35,268 nt of DNA. Origin: Roseibacillus sp. (lineage in GTDB: Bacteria > Verrucomicrobiota > Verrucomicrobiia > Verrucomicrobiales > Akkermansiaceae). The notes below the pieces were generated by a model. The model saw only the letters and a program-made list of their open reading frames with translations, searched no databases and had not been told where the DNA came from. The stretch lies in contig JAPKFB010000052.1 in assembly GCA_028821775.1 (NCBI GenBank), positions 1-35,268 of the forward strand, given 5' to 3'. Shown piece after piece: positions 8,153 to 16,400 of the stretch. Every line of letters starts with the position of its first letter. The stretch's first letter is position 1. The translations under genes and the position numbers were made by a program.

Positions 8153-10000
8153 CAAGTCAACCCCGATGTCCAAGCCCGGCGGCGGGGTGTAGAATCCACT
8201 CGAGACGTAGAGGTCGAGGCGGCCGTCGTTGTCGAAGTCGCAGAACTGTCCGCCCCACGACCATCCTGCGAGGTGCACCGGGATGGGCATTCCGTCTCCT
8301 CCCGACATTCGCTCGAGGGTCCCGTCACCCTTGTTGCGGTAGAGGAAATTTCCGCCCGCGGTGGCCGCGAAGCGTCGATCGAGCCCTGGGATCTGGGCCG
8401 TAATTCTGCGACCGGCCTTGGAGAACATGTTTGAGACATAGAGATCATCGTATCCGTCACCGTCGTAGTCACCCCAGGCCGCGCCCATCGCAAATCCCAT
8501 CGTGTCGATTCCGGCCGCGGCAGTGATGTCGGTGAACCCGCCGCTTCCATCGTTGCGATAGAGGAAGTCCGGGGCGAAATCGTTGGCCACGTAGAGATCC
8601 TGGTCACCGTCGAGATCGAAGTCATTCCAGGCCCCGTGGAAGCTGTTGCGATAGCCAGCCAACCCGGGCGAGGAGGGCGCCACCTCGAAGTGGGTTCCCC
8701 GTCCCAGGAGCAGGACGTTGGGCGGGCCGACCTGGGCGAGGTAACTGTGGGCTTCGGCCTGGCGTTGCACCACCTCGGCCGCATCTTCAGAGGTGAGGAA
8801 GCGTCGCGCCCATTCCGGGGCGGACTTCACGGCCTGCCCGCTGATCCGCTGGTTGATGTCTAGCGGGCTGTAGGTGCAGAGGTAGACGTCCAGAAATCCG
8901 TCGTTGTTGACGTCGGCGGCGGAAGCGGAAGTCACCAACCAGGGGAGGGCCGCATTGACGACCGGATCGGGATGAGGGGCAAATCGGCCCTCGCGATTCA
9001 CGAGGTAGAGACTCCGCTCCAGGCTGCGCCCAAGCAGGAGATCCGGATCCCCATCGTTGTCGAAGTCAGCGAAGAGAGCGACCGTGTTGCGACCGTCGAG
9101 GTCGAGGCCGAAACGGGCCGCACATTCCTCGAAGGTGCCGTCCCCGCGGTTGCGCAGGAGGAGATTCTTTCCCCAGCGCACACACACGTAGAGATCCTCC
9201 AGGCCGTCACCGTCAACATCGGCAACGGAGAGAGCGGGGTGGATGTTGACCGAATCGGGATAGAACCGCGAGTCGCTGTAACCCGGACGATTACTGGCCG
9301 GATTGCCCCCAAAGTAGTTCTCGACCAGAATTTTCTGATGCAGCGAAGTGCGCGCGTCCGCGAGGGTTTTCGCGTCGGGCAGGACTCGCGCAAGGACCTC
9401 TTCAAAAAAGGGCGCCGGCGCCCGCAAGGCACGAAGACTCTTCTGTTTCCAGTCGATGATCTGCCACCGACCAGTACCAGCGACACGCGACCACTGCGCG
9501 ATGTTTGTTGAAAGTCGCGCCATTCCGGAGTGAAGAGAAGAGATGCCAATCACGGACTCGAACCGAGCTCGGCCCGGGGAGAAGAAGCGGCCCTTCATCA
9601 AACTGATCTCCGCCTTGCCGATTTTCTCGGTTTCCAGACCGGGCGGGGTGAGCAAATCGCCGAGGGAGGGCGGGCGGGAAAGGGAGCTGCGCCGGGGAGT
9701 CGACCAGATCCGCTCCTCCACCGCGAGGTCTTCGAAGGTCACCTCTGAGTTCGTCTCGGGGGAGAGGCCGGTAAACTCGCATTGCTCCGAAAACAGCTCC
9801 AGCGCGAACTTCTTGAGGATCGGAGTGAGTTCCAGAATCAGTTCTTCCGAAGCCACCACCTCGGCAGCCAGCCTGGCGTTCACTGGCGTGGCCTCGGCAC
9901 CGCTCCCATCCGTCGAGTCCTTCTCCCCGCAAGCGGAGAGGAGGGCTCCTCCCGCCGCAAGAAGAGTAATCGATCGCACGCGGGCCTTGATTCTGGTCAT
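8150..10000 (-). CDS. FG-GAP/VCBS repeat lipoprotein, N-terminal part of interrupted ASPIC protein
   Basis: 616 residues from ATG 10000. The frame is open upstream, but this start gives a lipoprotein signal (MTRIKARVRSITLLAAGGALLSAC, lipobox LSAC, Cys24) and has AGGTGG just before it. Residues ~60-230 form an unassigned alpha/beta-like domain. From ~260 there are FG-GAP/VCBS repeats with repeated Asp-rich calcium loops: DVDGDGLEDLYVC, DFDNDGDPDLLLG, DVNNDGFLDVYLC, DFDLDGDQDLYVA, DYDGDGYDDLYVS, DFDNDGRLDLYVS. These build a beta-propeller like that of integrin alpha chains and CRTAC1. The frame then hits the TGA at 8150 and resumes as the ASPIC half. Divergently transcribed from the set A gene at 10133 across 132 bases. 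Probably an outer-membrane or periplasmic lipoprotein; ligand unknown. Confidence 0.8.
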   Translation of the reverse strand: MTRIKARVRSITLLAAGGALLSACGEKDSTDGSGAEATPVNARLAAEVVASEELILELTPILKKFALELFSEQCEFTGLSPETNSEVTFEDLAVEERIWSTPRRSSLSRPPSLGDLLTPPGLETEKIGKAEISLMKGRFFSPGRARFESVIGISSLHSGMARLSTNIAQWSRVAGTGRWQIIDWKQKSLRALRAPAPFFEEVLARVLPDAKTLADARTSLHQKILVENYFGGNPASNRPGYSDSRFYPDSVNIHPALSVADVDGDGLEDLYVCVRWGKNLLLRNRGDGTFEECAARFGLDLDGRNTVALFADFDNDGDPDLLLGRSLERSLYLVNREGRFAPHPDPVVNAALPWLVTSASAADVNNDGFLDVYLCTYSPLDINQRISGQAVKSAPEWARRFLTSEDAAEVVQRQAEAHSYLAQVGPPNVLLLGRGTHFEVAPSSPGLAGYRNSFHGAWNDFDLDGDQDLYVANDFAPDFLYRNDGSGGFTDITAAAGIDTMGFAMGAAWGDYDGDGYDDLYVSNMFSKAGRRITAQIPGLDRRFAATAGGNFLYRNKGDGTLERMSGGDGMPIPVHLAGWSWGGQFCDFDNDGRLDLYVSSGFYTPPPGLDIGVDL

Positions 10001-10132
10001 ATCCACCTGATCATTCGGGTTTGCAAAGCAACTAGATGCCCGACTCCTTAGCAAGGCGGTATTCGAGTGTTGTATTATTATCGACGGCTCAAAAGCTCGT
10101 CCCTTAAGATACAACAAATCCAACCACCGTCT
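10001..10132. promoter_or_regulatory. Divergent intergenic region between the ASPIC lipoprotein gene and set A
   Basis: These 132 bases must hold the start signals for both directions. On the plus strand TATTAT at 10073-10078 could be a -10 box, 55 bases before the ATG at 10133, but no good -35 box stands at the right distance. No ribosome-binding site is visible before 10133. The promoter assignment is by position only. Confidence 0.3.
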
Positions 10133-12400
10133 ATGAAAGCCCAATTTTCCCTGCGACCGGGATTCCTCGTCGCCTCCCTCTTTTTCGCAGCCACCCTCCA
10201 GTCGAATGCCGCCATTGCCTATGGCATTCCCGCTGGCACGGCCGGCACGCAGGCCTATAGCGGAGCCCTTGGCAACGACTTCGACGTCAGCAGCCCCGAC
10301 GGAATCCTGGTGACCCGCCTGGGCGTCTTTGATGATTTATCCGATGGTCTCAATTCCACGATTACGGTGGGAATTTTCGACCGGACCACCGCCACCCTGG
10401 TGGGTTCCTCCCTTACCCTCAGCGGCAACGAGGGCTCCCTGGAGGACGGAACCCGCTTCGCTGACCTGACCTCACCGATCGCGCTCCCCGCTGGATTCCA
10501 GGGATCGATCGTGGCCCAGGGCTACAATGGCGCTGAGCGAAACGGGAATGGTGGGACCGGATCCACGCCAGGAACAACCGACGACGGTGGCGGTGCCATC
10601 AGCTTCGTGGGTACTTCGCGCTTCGGTCCAGATGGGGTGTTTGCGTTCCCCACCAGCCCCGACGGCGGTCCGGCCAACCGCTACCATGCCGGCAACTTCG
10701 ACTTTATTGTTACCAGTGTGGACAGCGACAACGATGGCCTGCCCGATCACTGGGAGACACGGTTCGGCCTGAATCCCGCCGACGGTGGCGACGCGGACGA
10801 CGATGGGGATGGGGATGGGCTGGATAACCTCGAAGAATACGAAAATAAAACAGATCCGACCGAGCGTGACAGTGACGGCGACAATCTGAGTGACGGGGAA
10901 GAGGTAGGCAATACCCTGACCGATCCCAATGAGGCCGACACAGATGGTGACGGTCTGAATGACGACGTGGAAACCAATACCGGCACGTTCCTCAGTGACA
11001 CCGATACCGGGACTGATCCCAACGATGCTGACACTGACAATGACGGAGATGCCGATGGCGCCGAGGTTGCGACTGGCTCCGATCCCCACGATCCCAACGA
11101 CGGTATTCCTGCGTCCTTCACGGGAATACTGGCAGTAGACTATCTCACCGGCGCGCCTGGCACGCAGGCCTTCGCCGAAGGCCTGGGGCACGATTTCGTG
11201 GTCAATGAAGCGATTACCGTGAACGCCCTCGGCGTGTTTGACAGTGATGCAGACGGACTGGGCCTGCAACTGTCCGCGGAACTCTGGCAGCGTGACGACG
11301 CGGGAACACCCGGGATTTTCAACGACGACACGGGCACCCAACTCGCTTCCATTCTCTTCACCCCCGGCGATCCGGGGTTCCTTCACAATTCGAACCGCGT
11401 CAAGGCCCTTCCTGATCCGATTACCCTGGAACCGGGTGCCTACACCGTGGTGGGCCGAGGCTACGGCAATGGCGAACTGAACGGCAATGAGGGCACCGGC
11501 GGACCCCTTATCGATCACAAGGACATCGAGGAAAGCGAGGGACTCATCAGCTTCGTGGGCAATTCACGCTTCGGCGGTGGCGGGGTGGCCCAGCAAGCCT
11601 TTCCCGCCAGCGTGGACAGCGGCCCCGCGGTGCGCTACAGCGCCGGCACCTTCGCCTACAAGCCAGCCAAGGCCGATCGCTTCTTCCTGCGCATCACGGC
11701 CAATGGTGACGATCTCATCTTCAAGTGGGACAGCAGCTTCGGGAAGATTTACGACATCCTGAGCAACACGGACCTTTCCTCCACTCCGGTCGAAAACTGG
11801 CCAGTGCTCCGGGGAGAGATCTCCGCCACCGCGCCCCTCAACACGGAAACCATTCTCCGCCCTCCCGATGACGAGCGCTACTTCGTGGTGGTGGAAAAGG
11901 ACGGCCCACCGCTCTTCGAGGATGATTTCGAGACCGACAAGGGGTGGACCGCGATCGTGAACGATGCCAACGGTAATACCAACTGGGAGCGCGGTAGCCC
12001 CAGCGGCACCTCTGGACCGCTCACCGGAGCCGACGGTTCCGCCAATGCATGGTCCACCAACCAGGGTGACTACGGGCCGGACTCCGATATCTCCCTCCGC
12101 TCGCCGGCCATCGATCTGACCGGCATTCCGACCGCCGACTTATCCTTCGACGTCTTCAGGGATGCCGATGGCTTCGCCGATACCGCCTCGGTGCGCTTCT
12201 TGGACGCATCCAGCGCCATCCAACTGGGGTTCAGGCAGGTCATCGACATGACTGTCATCGACGTTGACTGGAGCAACCTCGACATCCCGGTGGTGCCAGA
12301 AGCCCTCGGGCAGAACATCATCATCGAAATCAATTTCGTCAGCGACAACAGCGCGGACTTCTTCAGCGGGCTCAGCATCGATAACGTACGCCTAAAATAG
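10133..12400 (+). CDS. Secreted protein with two DUF4082-like modules, calcium-type stalk and domain X
   Basis: 755 residues from ATG 10133; this start gives a clear signal peptide (MKAQFSLRPGFLVASLFFAA, cleavage after SNA). Domains: DUF4082-like beta-sandwich ~28-190 (GTQAYSGALGNDFDV, VTRLGVFDDLSDGL, ISFVGTSRFG, NRYHAGNFDF); Asp-rich thrombospondin type-3-like repeats ~197-322 (DSDNDGLPDHWE, DSDGDNLSDGEE, DTDGDGLNDDVE, DTDNDGDADGAE), which bind calcium and form a rod in known proteins; second DUF4082-like module ~330-510; then domain X ~514-755 (LIFKWDSSFGKIYDILS, GSANAWSTNQGDYG, SDISLRSPAIDL, FRDADGF, GLSIDNVRLK). Domain X recurs at the end of the set B protein at 31162. There is no PEP-CTERM tail. 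The first module shares an 85-bp perfectly identical stretch with the next gene. Probably a two-headed surface or matrix binding protein; the ligand is not known. The DUF4082 label is by pattern and tentative. Confidence 0.8.
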   Translation: MKAQFSLRPGFLVASLFFAATLQSNAAIAYGIPAGTAGTQAYSGALGNDFDVSSPDGILVTRLGVFDDLSDGLNSTITVGIFDRTTATLVGSSLTLSGNEGSLEDGTRFADLTSPIALPAGFQGSIVAQGYNGAERNGNGGTGSTPGTTDDGGGAISFVGTSRFGPDGVFAFPTSPDGGPANRYHAGNFDFIVTSVDSDNDGLPDHWETRFGLNPADGGDADDDGDGDGLDNLEEYENKTDPTERDSDGDNLSDGEEVGNTLTDPNEADTDGDGLNDDVETNTGTFLSDTDTGTDPNDADTDNDGDADGAEVATGSDPHDPNDGIPASFTGILAVDYLTGAPGTQAFAEGLGHDFVVNEAITVNALGVFDSDADGLGLQLSAELWQRDDAGTPGIFNDDTGTQLASILFTPGDPGFLHNSNRVKALPDPITLEPGAYTVVGRGYGNGELNGNEGTGGPLIDHKDIEESEGLISFVGNSRFGGGGVAQQAFPASVDSGPAVRYSAGTFAYKPAKADRFFLRITANGDDLIFKWDSSFGKIYDILSNTDLSSTPVENWPVLRGEISATAPLNTETILRPPDDERYFVVVEKDGPPLFEDDFETDKGWTAIVNDANGNTNWERGSPSGTSGPLTGADGSANAWSTNQGDYGPDSDISLRSPAIDLTGIPTADLSFDVFRDADGFADTASVRFLDASSAIQLGFRQVIDMTVIDVDWSNLDIPVVPEALGQNIIIEINFVSDNSADFFSGLSIDNVRLK
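10509..10593 (+). repeat. 85-bp perfect repeat shared with 13131-13215
   Basis: Identical to 13131-13215 by eye, inside the DUF4082-like modules of two neighbouring genes. It encodes the GYNGAERNGNGGTG and TPGTTDDGGG loop region, including synonymous sites. Identity is clearly lower on both sides. Confidence 0.85.
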
Positions 12401-12763
12401 AACCAAGTGTGGTGGGGAGTCGGCAGGGGTTGGGTTCCTGATGATGGCATGATCGTGAGAAACGATCATCGTTTGGAGTTCACCGGGATGTCGACCTCCG
12501 GAAAGGGCGCGGGTCTACGCCCTGCCTTTCCTTGACCTTGTATTTTTCCAGATATTCTAGGCCCAATTATCATCCGGCCCCTAGCGGGCGGAGGTCCAGC
12601 TCATCGAGCTGAAATTTCAGTTAATCAGCCCCACTCCATTGCTCTTCGCCGGCATGCCAATCGATCTCTTCACGGCACGGAAGGTACGGAATAATGTCCT
12701 TTTAGGGGTTGATTCAGCGCGACCTAACTGGTTTAGTCATATCGAAAACCTACTAACTTAGTC
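12401..12763. other. Intergenic region with hairpins, no gene
   Basis: No credible coding frame. Three inverted repeats are visible: ATGATCGT / ACGATCAT with a 5-base loop (12449-12469); GGAAAGGGCG paired with 12518-12531, with a four-base bulge, followed by T-rich sequence (12500-12531), a possible terminator for the gene before it; and the 12-base palindrome CTGAAATTTCAG (12609-12620). A weak promoter candidate for the next gene is TTGATT (12709-12714), 17 bases, TTTAGT (12732-12737). The 8-mer TTAGTCAT occurs twice just before and across the next start (12733 and 12758). Confidence 0.4.
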
Positions 12764-13405
12764 ATGAAGATAGTTCGATCACTCACCGCGGGCACTGCCC
12801 TTTTACTTGCCAGCGCCCTCCAATCGCAAGCCGCCATTGCCTACGGCATTGACGCCGGCACCGCTGGCACCCAAGCCTATGGCGGAGCGCTCGGCAACGA
12901 TTTTGACGTCGTCAGCACGACCGGAATCTCGGTGACCCGCCTGGGCGTTTTTGATGACTTGTCGGATGGTCTCAATGCCACGATTACGGTGGGAATTTTC
13001 GACCGGACCGACGGCTCTCTGGTTGGCTCCTCGATTGCATTCAGCGGTAACGATGGCTCGCTGGAAGGCGGGAGCCGCTTCACGACTCTGGTCTTACCCA
13101 TCAATCTTCCAGCTGGATTTCAGGGATCGGTCGTGGCCCAGGGCTACAATGGCGCTGAGCGAAACGGGAATGGTGGGACCGGATCCACGCCAGGAACAAC
13201 CGACGACGGTGGCGGCGCGATCAGTTTCGTGGGTGGATCGCGCTTCGGACCAGCCGGGGTGTTTGCTTACCCCACCAGCGTCGACGGCGGTCCGGCCAAC
13301 CGCTACCATGCCGGCAACTTCGACTTCGACGTCATTCCCGAGCCATCCTCCCTGGCCCTCCTTCTTGGCGCCTTCGGATTCTTCGGATTGCGGCGGAGAA
13401 AGTAA
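12764..13405 (+). CDS. PEP-CTERM surface protein with a single DUF4082-like module
   Basis: 213 residues. A signal peptide (MKIVRSLTAGTALLLASALQ, cleavage after SQA) leads directly into one DUF4082-like module, ~24-189, nearly the same as module 1 of the gene before it. The protein closes with a textbook PEP-CTERM tail: IPEPSSLAL, a hydrophobic segment, and RRRK. In characterised systems this tail is cut and processed by an exosortase so that the protein is exported and held at, or released from, the outer surface. No exosortase gene is in this window. No Shine-Dalgarno sequence stands before the ATG. The CotH gene follows after only 23 bases, so the two are probably co-transcribed. Confidence 0.85.
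   Translation: MKIVRSLTAGTALLLASALQSQAAIAYGIDAGTAGTQAYGGALGNDFDVVSTTGISVTRLGVFDDLSDGLNATITVGIFDRTDGSLVGSSIAFSGNDGSLEGGSRFTTLVLPINLPAGFQGSVVAQGYNGAERNGNGGTGSTPGTTDDGGGAISFVGGSRFGPAGVFAYPTSVDGGPANRYHAGNFDFDVIPEPSSLALLLGAFGFFGLRRRK
13131..13215 (+). repeat. 85-bp perfect repeat shared with 10509-10593
   Basis: Second copy of the identical stretch; see the entry at 10509. The copies are 2,622 bases apart in the same orientation and in the same frame of homologous modules. Confidence 0.85.
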
Positions 13406-13428
13406 CACTTCAGATCTGCTCGTTTTGA

Positions 13429-16400
13429 ATGCCCCCCCGCTCTCCTGAAATCGTCGCGGGGGTGGACCGCACACGGCTTCAGTATGAGCGATGCCCTTCG
13501 CGGCTGAGCTTTACGAGTCCCCTGGCGTTTCTGTGTGCAGTCGCGCTATGGTCCGCTAGCGTAAAGGCGACTCCTTTCATCTCCGAGTTCATGGCGGCCA
13601 ACGGGTCTACTCTGGCCGACGAAGATGGAGCCTTCTCCGACTGGATCGAGATCGGCAACAGAGGAACGGAACCCATCGACCTGGGCGGCTGGCACCTCAC
13701 CGATGACGAGACCAATCTCGCCAAGTGGACCTTCCCAAGCCCCACCCCACTGGCCGGAGGGCAGTCATTGGTCGTCTTCGCTTCGGGCAAGAACCGTGGC
13801 CAACCTGGGAGACCGCTCCACACCAACTTCGCTCTGAATCGCAGCGGAGAGTTCCTGGCCCTGGTCTTCCCCGATGGTGCAATCGTCGCGAGCCGCTTTT
13901 CTCCCTACCCCCCACAGGTCCTCGACCTCTCCTACGGAGTGGGGCTGGGTCCCGCGGCCGTGACCACTATCCTGATCGAGGACGACGACGAGGCCCGCCT
14001 GGTCCTGCCCTCCGGTCCGGTTGACGACGCTTGGCGGGGCGGAGAACCCTTCGATGAAACCTCCTGGACCCCCGTGCAACTGGGCGTGGGCTTCAATACC
14101 GATGGTGGCGCGGTGATCGGTGGAGGAGGAGGGGGGGGGACCACCATCGCCTACAGCGCCGCAGAGGGGACTTCCGGCACGCAGGTATTCGGTGGAGCGC
14201 TGGGAATGGATTTCGCTGTGCTCGAACCGATCTCGGTGAAGAAACTCGGTGTCTTCGATGACCATTCGGACGGGCTCAGCCGCACCATTACGGCGGAACT
14301 TTGGTCGCGGGATGGCAACGGTAGCGGCGGCGTGCTGGCCAGCCAAACCTTCACTTCCGGCAGCCCAGGAACTCTCGAAGCGGGCCATCGCTTCAAGTCT
14401 CTTCCCTCCCCGCTCACACTGGAACCGGGCGCCTATACCATCGTGGCCCACGGCTACGGAGCTGATGAACACAATGGTAATTCGGGCGGCAACGGGGACT
14501 TTACCACTTCGAACGATGGAGGGGGCCTGATCCAGTTCGTGGGCTCCAGTCGCTTCGGCTCCGCGGGCGGGGTCTGGCCGGATAGTGAGGACGGGGGCGG
14601 ACCGGCGCGCTACGGAGCAGGTACCTTCAGGTTTTCGGCCGCCGGCGACAGCCTGATTCGGACCGATCTGGAATCCGGGATGCATGGCCAGAACTCCTCC
14701 GCTCTGCTGCGGATCCCCTTTCACTACGCCGGACCGGAACTCGCCAACACGCTTACCCTCGAGATCGCCTACGACGATGGATTCACGGCCTGGCTCAACG
14801 GCCAGTTGCTCACTTCGCGCAATGGCTCCGCCGATCCCGATTGGAACAATTCCGCCAGCGCCGAAGGGAATGCGTTGGAGACCATCGTGTTGCCCTCGAC
14901 GGCCTTGACGATCGGCGACAACGTTCTCGCTGTCCAGGGGATGAACCTGCATGCAGACGATTCTGACTTCATTGCTGCTCCGAAACTCTCCGCCGTTTTC
15001 TCTCGCTTCGAACGTCTCTACTTCTCCAATCCAACCCCCGGCCAACCCAACCGCCAGGGCGAACAAGGCACGGGGATCGTGATCAACGAGATCCACTACG
15101 ACCCCTCCTCAAACACCGCACCGGCCGAGTTCCTCGAGCTCTACAACGCGGGATCGCGAACGGTGAATCTCAGCGGATGGCGCCTGACCGGGGCAGTGGA
15201 TTACGCCTTCCCGCCCAACACCGAACTGGCGCCTGACCGCTACCTCGTGGTGGCCCTGAGTGCGACTTTCTTCGAGGCAGAGTTTCGCGACGTTCCGGTC
15301 TACGAGCCTTTCCTGGGCCGGCTCAGCAACAGCGGGGAAACCGTGGAACTGCGCAACAATCTCGATGAATCCATCGACAAGGTAAACTACGCCGTTGGGG
15401 CACCCTGGCCCGTGGTGGGCGACGATCCCTATCCCTCGATCCAACTGCTCCATCCCGGGCAGGACAATGATTTGGCGGGCAGTTGGCGAGCCGCTCCACC
15501 TACGCCGGGAGCGCTTAACGCCGTCTTCTCGGTCGATACCCCGCCACAGGTGCGCCAGGTCAAGCACCTGCCTCCCGCCCCCGCCAGCGGGGAAGAAGTG
15601 GTGGTCACCTGTAAGGTCACTGATCCCGATGGGGTGGCCTCCGTTACGCTGGAATACCAGACCGTACTACCGGGGCGCTACCTTCGCCTCAGCGACGCTG
15701 CCTTTGAAACAAGCTGGGATACGCTGCCGATGTCACTCCTTCCCACTGGCCTGAGCACCTATCAAGCGACGCTGCCCGCCGACCTGCAGCGACATCGTCA
15801 ACTCATTCGCTACCGCATCGTGGCTGAAGATTCCTTCGGCGATTCCGTGAGGCTCCCGCTGCCCAGCGATCCCTCCGCCAACTTTGCCTACTTCGTCTAC
15901 AACGGCGCTCCCGCCTGGCGAGGAGCCATCATTCCCGGCGAAACTCCCATTCTCGACTTCAGTGGGGAGGCGATGAACCGCCTTCCGATCTATCACCTCA
16001 TCGCGAATGCGGAAGACGTGATCGCGTCGCAGTACAACCGCTCTTTCAACGACAAAGTCTATCGCTTCGAAGGGGCCTTGGTCTACGATGGCGTCGTCTA
16101 TGACCACATGCGCTACCGCATTCGTGGACATGGCTCGACCTACAACACTGGAAAGAACAAGTGGAAGCTCCGCTTCAATCGCGGACGCCTCTTCCAGGGA
16201 CGCGACGACTACGGACGCCCCTACCGGGAAAAAGTACGAACCCTGAACTGGAGCGCCCTCTCCAGCCCTTGGAATCCCGCCAATCGCGGAGCGGCGGGAT
16301 TGGACGAAGCGCTCGCCTTCCGGCTCTGGCGCATGGCCGGCATACCCGCTGCCAACACCAACTACTTCCATCTTCGCATCATCGACGGCGTGCGTGAGAC

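Noticed and set aside
10067..10132. Upstream extension of the set A two-module gene to an ATG at 10067
   Set aside because: It would add 22 residues of mixed, basic sequence before a complete signal peptide, and the extension overlaps the likely promoter region.
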